64,000 nucleotides of DNA, from positions 11,403,453 to 11,467,452 of the forward strand of contig NC_092701.1 in the NCBI RefSeq assembly GCF_964275005.1. Direction: 5' to 3'. This document shows positions 1 through 11,679 of the stretch, in pieces. The DNA comes from Diadema setosum. Taxonomy: Eukaryota > Echinodermata > Echinoidea > Diadematoida > Diadematidae. Made by a program: the position numbers and the translations under genes. The number at the start of each line of letters is the position of its first letter. Within the stretch, counting starts at the first letter, position 1. The notes under the pieces are model-generated. The model searched no databases, was not told where the DNA came from, and saw only the letters and a list, made by a program, of their open reading frames with translations.

Positions 1-224
1 GACTGGAGGTATAAGGAAGAAATAGATCAAAATGTCGATAATGTGTTTCTCCACTAACTTTTTGAGGCAGTGTTCCAACGTATCAAAGAGTACTTCGTCA
101 GATGTACTGATACTTTATGGATTTTCTCAGATAGTGACACTAAATTTGGGTCTAAAATGATTGGTCAGCTCTCATCAGAAGTATCCACACGTCAATATAC
201 TTAAACGCAACACATCAGTATATT

Positions 225-404
225 TTGCTATGTCTGTTTGTTTATTTGTTTGTTTATTTTTTCATTTCCTATACTATGTATAAAATGTTGTATTTTGTAA
301 TTGTATGGTTTTTAAACTACACGCACTCACATAACAGCCATATGATTGGCTGAAGCGAGTGACCCGTGGTGAAATAAAGATAAACTTAAACTCAAACTAA
401 ACTT
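225..404 (+). mobile_element. LINE-like 3' tail, unit A
   Basis: The sequence runs cagccatatgattggctgaa, then gtggtgaaataaagataaac and ends in short TTAAAC/TCAAAC-like repeats, as in 3' ends of some non-LTR retrotransposons. Unit B has it at about 33776-33949; unit C lacks it. Confidence 0.5.
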
Positions 405-858
405 AACAACCTGAATCTCTAATGGTCATCTATTATCATGTTGACAGTACAAGAAATCATACACGTCGTGTTGGATTTTGAAACCAGGATGTATTGATGA
501 CACAATGTTGACATCAGGCTGGTCGCTGTTAAGAGCACACAGGAAACGGGGTTCATTTTAATATCAAACTGATATTCATTACAATACCGATTTACATCAC
601 TATCAATGTGTCATGGCGCAACTAAATAAAGTAGTTCCACACATAATTATTCACATAGAAAGCAAGAACAACTACATCTATACTGAAAAGGACGATAACA
701 GCTCACACATATTTACATTTGATATGTTACCTCGTGTGTAATGTTCGTTGGGCAAATGTTTTGAGCTGTTATATAAAGTACTAAACAATAACTGCAGTCG
801 CGGATCAATCTTACACAGGAATAGAGTGCGATGATCGAATGGTCTACAAGCACGCACG

Positions 859-896
859 AATAAAAGACCGCCAGTGAAAGCGGACATCAGGCGGTC
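859..896 (+). promoter_or_regulatory. Candidate promoter block with inverted repeat
   Basis: An aataaaag TATA-like motif is followed by GACCGCC (866-872) and its inverted partner GGCGGTC (890-896). The block is kept almost unchanged in units B (34399 on) and C (63489 on), while flanking DNA varies. It lies about 400 bases before the signal-peptide exon, where a first noncoding exon would be expected. No start site can be proven. Confidence 0.35.
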
Positions 897-1312
897 GAGC
901 TTGCCAACATTTTAACGCCACATTGCAGCGTAAAGTGTTCATTCTCATTATTAAATGTGTATCCATCGATTCGGCATTTTTCAGGTTGAAGGTAAACTTG
1001 GGTTAGATTCGGTCTGTCTTTGATAGAATGTATCGGTGATAAGTTTTGGAAATTCCACGAAAGAGAAAATTTGTAGCCATTCCGAAGTCTTTTACACAGT
1101 GGCCGGGCTTACACACATAAGTTATAAAATCTCTTTTTAAGCACTAATACAACCTCCTGTATTTTTTTCTAATGTGGCGCTGCAAAGTAGCAATAGCAAT
1201 GTCAATCATTTTCGATCTTTCAGTTTGAGCCGTTATCAAAGTTGCTGAATACTTATATTTTCCCCTTTTCTACCTTCTATCTTTCATAAGCAGGATTCAT
1301 CGACGTTTGAGA

Positions 1313-1376
1313 ATGGTGGCTGATAGACGAAGATTATTTCTACTTGGACTATTATCCATCGCCATCCCCTTTATTG
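1313..1376 (+). CDS. Gene A signal-peptide exon
   Basis: The 21 codons plus one base start with Met-Val-Ala-Asp, then three arginines, then a hydrophobic core (LFLLGLLSIAIPFI), as in a secretory signal peptide. The exon ends with a phase-1 donor gtaag. A pyrimidine-rich tract followed by AG at 1292-1293 looks like a splice acceptor, so this exon probably starts at 1294 and follows a noncoding 5' exon. The same acceptor and coding length occur in units B and C. In B and C the second codon is also ATG. Confidence 0.82.
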
Positions 1377-1810
1377 GTAAGATATGAATATCAAAAAAGG
1401 TTTTATATATTCATTTCACAGCAAACATAGTCTTGGACTTATGGTTCAATTGCTAATTCAATTGGTTGCTGTAGTTTTGTGTAAATACTCCACTTCTCAG
1501 GGATTCTTTTTATTCTTTTTTAAAGTACGTTTGTATAAACAGAGAAAACAAATGAGATATCGGATCCAAGGGGGAAAACACACACACAAAAAGAAATCAT
1601 TCAAATGACAGTGCTTGTGCAATAGTTTGAAAAGTGGTAAATTGTTGGAGTTTTTATTGTTTTTTTTTTCTTTTTTTTATTAAAAGGCCAATTACATCTG
1701 GTCCCTGAAAAAAAAGCTGGACGAGTGAATTTCAAGTAAGGTGATTTTTGTCGTAAGTCCATCAAGCCGCATTATTCTCTTTTACTTTCTTCTGTTATTA
1801 TCTTATTTAG

Positions 1811-1960
1811 GTGGAACCAGTGTGACTTTTGAAGTACCAAGCCCTCTGACACCAAACCAAGAAGTTACGGCTGTCTGTACAGCCGATAAAGTCTTTGGCT
1901 CAGAACGCTTGATCTGGTACTTAAATGGCGTACAGATTACAGATGGCGTGCAAACGACGA
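1811..1960 (+). CDS. Gene A Ig-domain N-terminal half
   Basis: This 150-nt exon is phase 1 at both ends and encodes Ig strands A to C': a first cysteine (EVTAVCTADKV) and a tryptophan in strand C (LIWYLNG), then VQITDGVQTT. The second Ig cysteine is absent; the matching half is the exon at 10312-10503. The acceptor tcttatttag is clear. The donor is less so: I chose the GTACAG after 1960 because it keeps phase 1 in both units and coding similarity with B fades soon after. Four of about 50 residues differ from unit B. Confidence 0.75.
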
Positions 1961-2482
1961 GTACAGTGGATAGTCTGATCAACAGATATTATTATATAGA
2001 GAGTCTGAAAGAAAATTTGGATATAACTTCTAGATATTAAAAAGTGCCCATTTACGTTGCTTTTTAGAAGAATATCTTAATTTCATTGAATTTTTACCAT
2101 TGTTTTTTGGTATTTCCATTCTATTTTTAAAAAACTGGTTGGATTTTGGTATCATTTTCTGCCTGCCTTCGCGCCTTCCTCTCGCTGGAACGATGCCCAG
2201 ATTTTCGCATCGTCCTTCAAACTCGTGACGTCAGATGACGAGGGGGATTCCCTTATAGATGTCTTTTAAGCTAACTGAAATAGGAAAGAATGGGCTCATT
2301 TGGGAGATGTTGAACGCAATACCTAAGTACATGAGAAAGCATTATATAGAATACGTCCACTTTGCAATCATGAAGATAGAGTGGAAATTGATACTTATTT
2401 TTTCATCTCACCGCCTATAATGAATGTACTAATAATTGATTTTTTTAAAATATCAAATCCATATCTAATGTGTTCTTTCAAG

Positions 2483-2590
2483 ATTTTACAATTTCATTGT
2501 AGGTTAGCGTTAATTATTGCGGGCGGCCTTTACCTGTGCAGTTCCTCCAACCTTTGTCAAGGACTTTGGATGAAAATAAAGAATACGTTT
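2483..2590 (+). other. Possible alternative last exon with poly(A) signal
   Basis: A weak acceptor (tgttctttcaag) precedes a short stretch conserved with unit B at about 36387-36490, where the acceptor is better (gtcttttcag). If spliced from the Ig exon in phase 1, both copies read a few residues (NFTISL) and stop. An AATAAA lies shortly downstream in both (inside gatgaaaataaagaatac). This would yield a truncated secreted protein with half an Ig domain. It could equally be a chance arrangement in an intron. Confidence 0.25.
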
Positions 2591-3059
2591 CCCCTCTACA
2601 CATCAACAAGCACACACATACACACTCAAACACTTAGACTAATACAATCAACCATTAAAAAAAATATTCAGAATTATGGTTCTCTTACTCTATACTGATT
2701 TTTTACTGATTTTTTAAGTTAGTCGTGACATGCTGATTAATGAAAACGAGTGTGCTACGGCGACATGTATTTTGAAGAAAAAAAAAGCGAAACAACATTT
2801 TAGTCTCACGGGTTAGTCAATAGTAACAAGAAATCAAATATTTTAATACTTGCAATACAAGCGACATTTTGCCCAGAAATGTAGAAATTTAACTGCCTCT
2901 ACATTGCCTTCTGGAAAACACAAAGGAAAGTGTAAAAGTGTTCAGCATCTCATTTTCAATATACTCTGAAAAAGCTGAACTTTATACGACTACAATCTCA
3001 CACATATGAAACATGGCGAGCGGTCCAAACGGAGATAAAATTGCTGGTAACTATATAGA

Positions 3060-3540
3060 AATGAAAGCAACAACACTCAGCCACTTCGCAGAGCGCAAAA
3101 AAGGGTAATTTGCCATAATAGGCTTTTTTTTTTTTTAATTCACTGAGATAAGCATCCGTGATGTTACTAGTATGGCAATTCATGTAATCCTAATGAATAG
3201 TGCATGCTTGCCGACCAATCCGCCTGACACAAACGAAATGTTCGTTAAGGCCTGTAGAAAATTGACAATAATTACACAAAAAAGTTTGTCAAGGCATTCA
3301 ACGCAAATCAATGGAATGGTTGCACTAAGTTTTAAAAGGGGCCTCTCTGGTCACTTGGTCTCGGCAAGTTTATTCTTTGTTTGAATATGAATTCCTTAAA
3401 TTGTTACGTCGGCCAAGTTTGTGCACTCTGTCGCTTTGAAAAGTGCCTAAATAACCAACTAGGAACAACATCAACTGCAACAACAACGAAAGGTCAATTT
3501 CAAAAAGGACACGTGATCTAATCCCAGAATGGCGTATTGA
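3060..3540. repeat. Dispersed repeat, copy 1
   Basis: This stretch shares an ordered series of segments with about 32630-33040 and with the unit B counterpart at about 37140-37670. Examples are cactgagataagcat, attcatgtaatcc and aagtgcctaa followed by ccaactga. It has no coding capacity that I can see and is of unknown class, possibly part of a nonautonomous DNA element. Confidence 0.55.
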
Positions 3541-6420
3541 TATACTGTTCTAATGGCGATACAGCCAAATATCGAGGGAATGAGGAATGTAACGTACATA
3601 GGCATGACTACGAACCGAAACAATTCATATTCCTAGGAAATTTAGAATTTACGTTGCTTTAAAATCAGGATTACCAGTTCTCTACATTATAGCCATGTGC
3701 ACGAGCTAAGGTAATAAGCCCTATAAAAGTAGTGACAAGTTAATGTTTCTTGCTTGGCATGAAAGTTTTGCATCAAGGATAAAACAGTAAAAATTGCTGC
3801 AAAACATTGGACATGATAGACACGAGAATCCGTTTTATGATTCTGCAGGTGAAGCCAAACAAAATGCATTCCTAAAATAAAAACTTTCTCCCTCAGTTCC
3901 ATCTACATAGCAGATAACATGATCTGAGATACTCGAACCAAGTAAGATGATTCATCATTATGGAATATCCGCTCCTCATTCGAATCAAAACACAGAGTCA
4001 ACGATACATAGTTTTGTGCGACGGAAGTGAACTTTCACACAGATACATCACCACACTCTTTCAAATCGAATTTACGGTACCACGAGAGAGCAATACTGTT
4101 CAAAAAACATATGAAATCGATCAGGGATATCTCTGACGAGACAATCCGTGAATATCGAAACGATGGTTGTCGTCGTTAAACCAGAGAGAACGGAAATACC
4201 TAACATCTACCCTTAATCTCCCGTAAGGGTTAGAAGGCAGAAATTTGCCTCACCCTCATCGGACTCTCTGAGGATATTATAGAGAGGACGATGCCAATTT
4301 GAAAACAGAAATAAAGTCGACTAACATATCTGAAACAAATTCTGTTTACAACCAACCTTACATAAATCATAATGTCACCGGACATGGAAACCACAAAGTA
4401 CTTAAAATGTGATTATTTTCGATACACTAAAGACTGATTTTTCTTCCTCCCATTTTATGTGGTGCCTATGTGTCCGCTATGGCACTGGTTAGCTCCTAGC
4501 AAAATACGCCTGTCTGGTACAGTCAAGAGCTGTTTTGTGCCCGCGCGAAATATACCTCATTTTTACAATCTTCTCTTCTGAACACGATCTTCATACATTT
4601 GGAAGCATGCTGCTACGTAAGTTGTTCAATGCATCCAAGAAGAGACATTACCACTGATTGGTATACTTCCTATCAAATACACACAAAATAACTTTCTCTG
4701 CATTAATTCGATAATTTGTGATAAAGGTACGAAAGGAGACGGAAATGAACTTTGGTCTCATGCGAGTGGAAGGAGATATAATCTGTCTTCCATTTTTACA
4801 TCAAGCATGCATTTTCTCCCAGAGTGCTCAATAAGCAAGATATAAGTACAAAGACTCTCACTGACAATTCAAAATTTTGATATCAGGGATAATTACCGTC
4901 AAATCTTCAGATTTTACGAGACATGCAACCAAGGTCACCATCGGGAGTTAAAAGACACAACAGTTTCCACTGACAACGGTCTACATACGACTATACTAGG
5001 ATGAAACGAAGGAATTTTTGTCTATGCCATAACCACCTCCCAATCATCATCGCATATTTAACGTGACATAAATAAACCATAACGATCATAACAGTCAAGA
5101 CAGGAAGCTTTTGTAAGCAATGAACTGGACTTGATCACCGTTAAGAGCTCAGAGTTTTTCGTCATGCTCTAACGTTGCCGGATGCTGTCCGTAAGTTACA
5201 TACGAATGTCGGGTGTGTTTTTGTTAGTGTAGAAGAGCAAAGAAGACATTAACTGCTCAGTAAGTACAACAAATCGATGCGAATTAGTAAACGCTTTCCT
5301 TTTAAGAGTGGTTAATATGAAACCCTGTATGTGGAGCTAAAAAGGACGAAATATCCTGCATTTTTGTCTCTTACTTCGCTAAAGCCTCATGCAGTATACC
5401 CGGTTTAATAATTCAGTAATATTAGACATGTTCTCTATTTTTCCTCTGTGAAACCTCGTTTAGTTTGTGAAAACAAAGGCCAAAGTTGGTGTTCTGTGAT
5501 ATATAGTGCCATTAGATGAAATACCGACGTGTTTGAGGTAACAATAAGTCATGATGCTCTGTCGTGAAAAGGGTGTCGATAAAGGACAATAATCACCACG
5601 TATCCTACACGTAGCAAAAGGAAGATAATGTTCTTTTATCAGCGTACTCTCTAAGGGATACCTAGCGATGCCGGCAAATCTTTCTGTCTTCGACTTTGAT
5701 GTTTTGAAAAGAAGTGGTAGAAAGATTACAATACCTATTTTGTGATTATTACCTATTTAGTCGGATATGAATTGATGTGAGTTATGTAAAAGAATAAATC
5801 TATTCAAAATAAGGATGTTTTTTCTGCCCTAAGACCCCATAGGTTTGTGTGTGAGTTATGTCTCAACTCAAAATCCCATCCCTGCTCATTATGTGGCATC
5901 GACAACCATGACTGGGTATTATGAGTCATTTTTATAGTAAAAGGCAATATTGCTGCAGAGTTTCGATCGTATTGCTCCGATTTTGTGAGAGAAATTTGAC
6001 AAACACCCTACATTATTTCTGTCAAAGATATTAATTTTTTATCAATAAAAGTGGTAATAATTAAAGAATGCCGTAGATCACTAAGTTTTAGACACATTTT
6101 CTCTACGGCATTAACCTGTGGGAGTATAACGCATTGTGAAGTTGTTTACTTTTGAATTCCTTGTTTATTACTTTTGTTACTTCGTTTGTTTTTCTCTGTG
6201 AACGACGGAAGCGAAAATATTCCCTGAAATGTGTTTTTATGAACAACTGTCCCTCTTATGATAAAGAGATAAGGTGCATAACGAAAGCAAGGTTATAATA
6301 TGAGATGTTATTGTCCAAAAGATAAAGTTGAAGGTTTATTGATAATTTCTTGAACACACTGCTTGAATATTCTGAGCAAAAAGGGAGTGAAAGAAGAACG
6401 ATTGATAAATACTAATTCTG

Positions 6421-6690
6421 CAGATGGCAACAGACGCTCAGCGGAAACATTAGTATTATTGGGATCTCAATTTCCGAGGAAGTCACTGCTCGCGGCCGTG
6501 CGATGGTAGAACTGGTGAGTACAGCGAAAAATATATTATGGATTCATTCCAAAGAACCAGAGTAGCACATTAGCGAACTAGTGGATTGTTGGCTTTGCTT
6601 GTCCCTTAGTCTATGGAAGTTTTGATCGTGTATTTGCATGTCTGTTGATACATCTGCTCCACCTATTCACGCTGAAGAACATGAGGTAAG
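6421..6690 (+). promoter_or_regulatory. GC-rich conserved block with two good splice donors
   Basis: The block contains a CpG-bearing core (ctcgcggccgtgcga) and two strong donor-like sites, gaactg/gtgagtac and catgag/gtaagtaac. Both are kept in unit B near 40560-40790. No frame is open in both units through the first segment, so it is not a conserved coding exon. It could be a noncoding first exon for a transcript starting upstream of the SRCR exon, or a regulatory element. Confidence 0.3.
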
Positions 6691-7338
6691 TAACTTGGAT
6701 TACAAAGCAGAATTGATTTTTTATTGAATTCAGCGTTTTCAAACGAATTTGTTCGTGTTATTCTTAAAGCGCAAGTCATGCACTCACGAAGTATTCTGCT
6801 GTCGATATCTAACTCTGTATGAAATTACGTTTACTTTATAAAATAGGTTCAGATTTTCCCAATAATTTGCAAAGCAGGTATTTCTTACAAGAAATGCATA
6901 TGTTTTTCGAAAACAAGTCCTATACCTACGAATACTGAACCCAAGATATTAACGTGTGATACTTTCCCTATTCGTTCAGAAAATGATGAGCTCTTAGATG
7001 AAAATCATAACGTTCAGTTCAATGTAGGTATACTCGACCATGACAGCCGTTTCAGCCTGAGGCTGTGTTTCATCGGGTCTATAAACTACTTGTTTATTAT
7101 AATTGCGCAAACCTGGAACTGTGTTTCAACGGCAAATTTGTTTCTCATAACTCCTCTTTGTAATAAAAGACTGATTCTTCTCAAACTTTTCAAATGTTTA
7201 ATACAAAATTAGCCTCGTCTCGTTAATTGTAGCGTACATACCTTGAATATATTGGCCATAATGACATCATGTTGAAGAAAAAAAAAATCTGGTAATCTTG
7301 TTGATGATTAATCCACTTCAGAGTGCTATTCAGTGTTT

Positions 7339-7431
7339 ATAATAATAATGATAATGATGATAATGATAATAATAATGATTATGATGATGATAATAATAAT
7401 GATAATAATGATAATAATAATACATATTCAT
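7339..7431. repeat. AAT/GAT microsatellite
   Basis: An imperfect run of aataatgat and gatgat units. It explains the low-complexity open frames here, which read as Asn/Asp-rich or Ile/Met-rich strings. Unit B has no such run at the matching place. Confidence 0.85.
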
Positions 7432-8020
7432 ATTTCGCCTTTTCTATACAGACTCAAAGCGCTTCAACAAATCCAACAAAATACAAGAAATCAACAATAT
7501 CTACAAAAAAGCAAAGAGAAAGAACAAAGCAAAACAAATACTGACTCTAAACTCGTCAGATCATTAGAAGTGAAATCATTCGTTATAGTTTACATCATAT
7601 CGATATAAGATATTGATGGTCAAAGCGGAGCTAATGCCATTGTGAGCCAAAGGTTTTCAGGGTTTTTCCCCGTATTTTAAATGATTCAGAATTGGGATAT
7701 AATATAGCTTCTGTATTCATATTCTTGCTGCAAAGAATTACAAAGCAATATCTGATTTCACAAAATGTGCAGTTCCGACTGCGTCTTGAATATAATTACC
7801 ATTGATTACTGTCCCAACGGCCACGGAATTTCGTTGCAACCTCATTTAAGTAATTGATTTGATTCGACTCGACTCGATTCGATTCGACTTGATTTTATTC
7901 GATTTGATTTGATTTGATTTGGAATTATCCGTTGCAATGGAATCTGAAATTTCGACTTGTCATTCGTGCTCTTTAATATTGCAAACACTGTCTTCTCCAA
8001 TATTTGTCATTGTTTTTTAG

Positions 8021-8356
8021 TGAGACTTGTCGGAGGTTCTGACGAGCATGAAGGCCGAGTAGAGATACTGTGTGACGGAATCTGGGGCACGGCGTGTGAC
8101 TGGTATTGGGGTACTGAGGAAGGGAACGCGGTGTGCCGACAGCTTGGGTACTCATCGGTCGCATCGGTTCACCCCAACGCCCATTTCGGACAAGGATCCG
8201 GACCTATTTGGTTAGACCGTGGAATTTACTGCCCCACATCGGATAAGAATTCGCTGTTAGAGTGTTTTCGAGGGCCATGGGGATGTCATACCACCTATGG
8301 CGGGCGTACCAGCTGTGGGCACGGCGAGGATGTAGGTGTAAGATGTGCAGGAGAAC
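8021..8356 (+). CDS. Gene A SRCR domain exon, group B
   Basis: One 336-nt exon, phase 1 at both ends, encodes a complete scavenger receptor cysteine-rich domain. It opens RLVGGSDEHEGRVEI, then CDGIWGTACDW, AVCRQLGY, FGQGSGPIWLD, LLECFRGPWGC and ends DVGVRCAGE. I count eight cysteines, the group B pattern. The acceptor is tgttttttag and the donor gtgagt. SRCR domains bind polyanionic, bacterial or protein ligands in many metazoan receptors. The exon lies between the two halves of an Ig domain. Compared with unit B, 26 of 111 residues differ, concentrated after CDW and around the sixth and seventh cysteines. Its phase would let it be skipped cleanly. Confidence 0.92.
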
Positions 8357-9632
8357 GTGAGTTTATTTCAGTATGTAACATTCCGTGTAATTCCCACCCC
8401 CTCCCCCCATTAAAAAAAGAAATACAATCGGACTTCCTGCAATGATAACTCTGAAAATAGAAATTCAATCAAAATGCGATTCAGGGTATGAAACTACAAT
8501 ATAGCATTTACATAAATGTTATAGGAAACTCCATTCGTTGTGCTTTAGTGGTCACAGAGAAATGGAAATCTTTTCAAAGTTTATTAGAAGCCCCTTCCCT
8601 CTAAGTTTTGTATACAGGAGACTCGTTGTCTACATTGTGTTCACGCTTTACGAATATGAATGAATGAGAGATTGAATGAGAGATTGCAAGATTCTTTTCA
8701 TTTTTAATCAACGAAATGAATAATGAATTTCATCAAAAAGGAAGCAGATTTGTGAAAATTTCAAACGTTGATAAGGTTTGAAAATGAACGATAAAAGAAA
8801 GATATCAAATCATTAACTCATGGAATAGTGGAGTGAATTCTTTCTGATTTTTGGTTTTCTTAAATTATTTTTTCTCTGTTTTCTATCAAGATGATCATGA
8901 ATAAAAGTATTGACATATTGACATATTTCTTTGTTTATCTATTGGTAATATGTTATGCACAGAATTCGAATTCATTTGTTAGTTGTCCTGTCAATTGTGA
9001 GCAAAATATTTTCATTCATATTTCTATGGATGCCAATAGCATCCAAGTGCTAAGCTTGGAAGAAACAGACCAATGACAAGCTTTACAAAAATTCACATTT
9101 CTCCATGACCACTGAACCAAATTAAATGGGGTTTTCTGCAAAGTGTAGGTAACATTCATACCCTAACATAACATTGGGATTGTTAATTTGTTTTAAAAGT
9201 TATCATTGGGAACAGTCAGATTGTATTGGGGGGGGTATACTGCAGTCTTTTGCTTTAAAAGCAATGGTGCTGTTTCCTTCGTAAGTGTTTTTGCTGAGAT
9301 GAATATTTCTATACGTAACAGTATCACGAATCTGCAGCCATAATACCGTCCATCACTCTGTTGACTAGCATTACTACACCAGAAAACATTACATTTTCTA
9401 TTGATATTCTGGTTTCGACAAAATCAAGGAAATGTTGATTAATCAATGGCATGTATTGTTGAAACTTATAGTTTACCTGACTTCTACTACAGATATTGTC
9501 ATTTTAACACTGAGCATTTATCAAATTGAACTCACATTTTTGTAATGCGAGTAGTCACTGCAATTTCTAGCAGGCCCGTAATTATCATCACTAGTCCAAC
9601 CATTGCATATATTATTATCAATTACTATTTCA

Positions 9633-9670
<38 letters not shown>

Positions 9671-10311
9671 GCTATTATTATTATCATTATTATCGTAATT
9701 TGTTTTCGACCTTCCCACATCAGTGACATTCAGATTAGTGGGCCTACTGGTAACCCATACAAAGGGAATATCTCCGATTCCAATCCGCGGGGGGCGTGTA
9801 TAACATATGAATTGTGACGATAGAAAACAACGTGTTGTTTACCATGAATTAATGACTGGATCGTCCGATAATTATCAGCATGAAGAGTACTGACATTGAC
9901 ATACAAGATGCTATGCACTAATTCCATTGTGGCCACATCTGTGCTTCAGTTTTTAATAGTATTTCTCTTCTTCCTGTAAAGAGTGAAAAGGGGGATGTAC
10001 ACTGTGTACAGTACACCCAGCATCAAAAACATTTTTTTTTTTTTTAATTGAGGTGTGCATACTAAATTTCTTTATCCATGATGACACACTCAAAATGATA
10101 AACCAGTGCTGATGTCAAAATGATGAGGCTGAATGAGATCCAAGAAGGTAAGAATCACTATATCCCGTCCTGTTCATACTTTCACTGCGGTCTCTACTTT
10201 AGGATAATATGTCAGGTGATAATGGCTAATGTTCCCGCTTAATGTTACATTTAGACGTTTTACTGATGTACCAATGTTTTGAGTTTGTTAGCATCATTTT
10301 TTATTCTATAG
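8357..10311 (+). other. Intron after SRCR exon
   Basis: No exon is supported here. It holds a run of ATT/ATC microsatellite at about 9636-9695. The segment 9700-9960 aligns with unit B 42890-43090 and gives a conserved-looking open frame on the minus strand in part, but the two copies lose register. Confidence 0.6.
9636..9695. repeat. ATT/ATC microsatellite
   Basis: A run of tta/att units with one gct and a few atc interruptions. It creates poly-Ile and poly-Asn open frames on the two strands. It is not seen at the matching place in unit B. Confidence 0.85.
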
Positions 10312-10503
10312 GAAATCTGAGTGCTGCGGCCGCAATATTTGCCAACGCAGACTTGAATGAAGGCCTAACTTACGGCATTGATCGCTTCACTTATTACGAC
10401 ATGACGAGTAGATTGACATTCACTCCAACGACAGCAAACCACGGCGATACACTTCAGTGTCATGTGTACGGTGTTGTGCGTTCTGCCACTCTGGAAGTTA
10501 CAG
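10312..10503 (+). CDS. Gene A Ig-domain C-terminal half
   Basis: This 192-nt exon, phase 1 at both ends, encodes strands from about C to G of an Ig domain. It runs NLSAAAAIFANADLNEGL, then TSRLTFTPTTANHGDTLQC with the F-strand cysteine, then HVYGVVRSATLEVT. It lacks the first cysteine, which the exon at 1811-1960 supplies. The C-C' part (IFANADLNEG) resembles the end of that other exon (WYLNGVQITDG), so joining the two repeats that segment. Only two residues differ from unit B. Confidence 0.82.
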
Positions 10504-11679
10504 GTGATTTTTTTAATCTTAATTTGGCATCAGTACAAACATTGCCAATTAAAACACAATATCAATACTTGATACACTTTAGACAGTGCGCTGGAAGCAG
10601 TTTTGGATGATTTTTCCTCTTCTTTTTTCCAGGAAAATTTGAATGAACAAATCGTGGTCGATCTCTGCCACATCCTGTTCCGCTTGTGCGTCTTCACTGT
10701 GTACTAAAAGCCTGTTATATGAATGTGAATAGCGCTCACCAGCAATGACAAAATAAACGGCAGTGCATGGAGCCGTGACATATAACACGATATAATGACA
10801 TTCGTATTTTCACACAGGACCTGATTTTGTAATTTTCTGATCAAAATATGTGATAATCTTACTATTCGACTCTAAAGAAAAAATGGGTTTCAAAAATTCC
10901 GATGGGGGGGGGGGGGGAGGGTAGGCAACAGATCCCTGGCCCCCGCCCCACTCTCTGATGCGCACAACCATACACACATATACAGCTGTGTTAGCATTAT
11001 GCAATGAAAAATAAAAGGCTGGTGTAAGCAGTTATTGTAGTCAAAGATTAACCACTCCTTTGACTCCTGTCGATTGAAATTGCGATTGCAAAATAGAATA
11101 TTTATAACTAAAGCTGCATAAAAACCAAAGTGTATCTCTGTACGTATCTCACTATTTGATACTGACATATTTTTCCTTTAGGCTGAGTCCTAGGAGAGGT
11201 AGAACTTGATCAACGCAAACTTAGATGATCTGTTCACGCGCGAAACGCGCAGCAAAACAGGGAAATGGCTGCACAACTTTCCTTCTACTTCGCGAAAAAC
11301 CCAGCGCTTTCTGGACGTAACAAAACGTGCATTCAATTCCATTCTTTTCAATACGTTTTGTGTAGTAACAACGAAATTCATTGTCAAATTCTTGTCTTTT
11401 TCATGCGATGTTCTCGACTTAAGTTTGCCTAAATGCACGTATGCTTGTCATGTCATTGCTAAATAAGATTTGAAGCAGCCATTTGCATGGATGAGCGTCA
11501 AAAGACAATCATCATTCATTTGTAGTGTGTTTGAATTGTTTTTTGTTCTATTGTTATCACTATTATAATAGACTGCCATATAACGTCTCTTTTTCTTTTC
11601 AAGATGTGCCTTGTGCCGTTAAATAACAATGAACTTTTAAACGAATAACGTGCTGACTGCATTTGAACTGACTAAACAG
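10504..11679 (+). other. Intron before D1
   Basis: No exon is supported. A run of 14-15 G at about 10904-10918 followed by a C-rich stretch lies in sequence (about 10819-11200) with no clear match in unit B, so it may be an insertion. The minus-strand open frames here run through that low-complexity DNA. Confidence 0.5.

Larger units (their letters stand above)
1961..8020 (+). other. Long intron between Ig half and SRCR exon
   Basis: This 6 kb stretch has no coding exon I can support. It holds a possible alternative last exon near 2483-2600, a dispersed repeat at about 3060-3540, a GC-rich block shared with unit B at about 6421-6690, and microsatellites at 7339-7431 and 7861-7920. From about 3700 to 6400 I see only sequence alignable to unit B (37.8-40.5 kb) with scattered differences and no open frame of note. 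Confidence 0.6.

Noticed and set aside
2381-2698. Frame containing GGLYLCSSS that resembles an Ig F strand
   Set aside because: The nearby acceptors put it in phase 0 or 2 while all other junctions are phase 1, so it cannot join the Ig half at 1811.
7323-7608. Asn/Asp- and Ile/Met-rich open frames
   Set aside because: They come from the AAT/GAT microsatellite and are missing in unit B.
7973-8164. Minus-strand frame over the SRCR exon
   Set aside because: It is the shadow of the coding SRCR exon.
9521-9936. Minus-strand frames partly similar to 42820-43101
   Set aside because: Similarity reflects duplicated intron DNA; the frames lose register and have no splice context.
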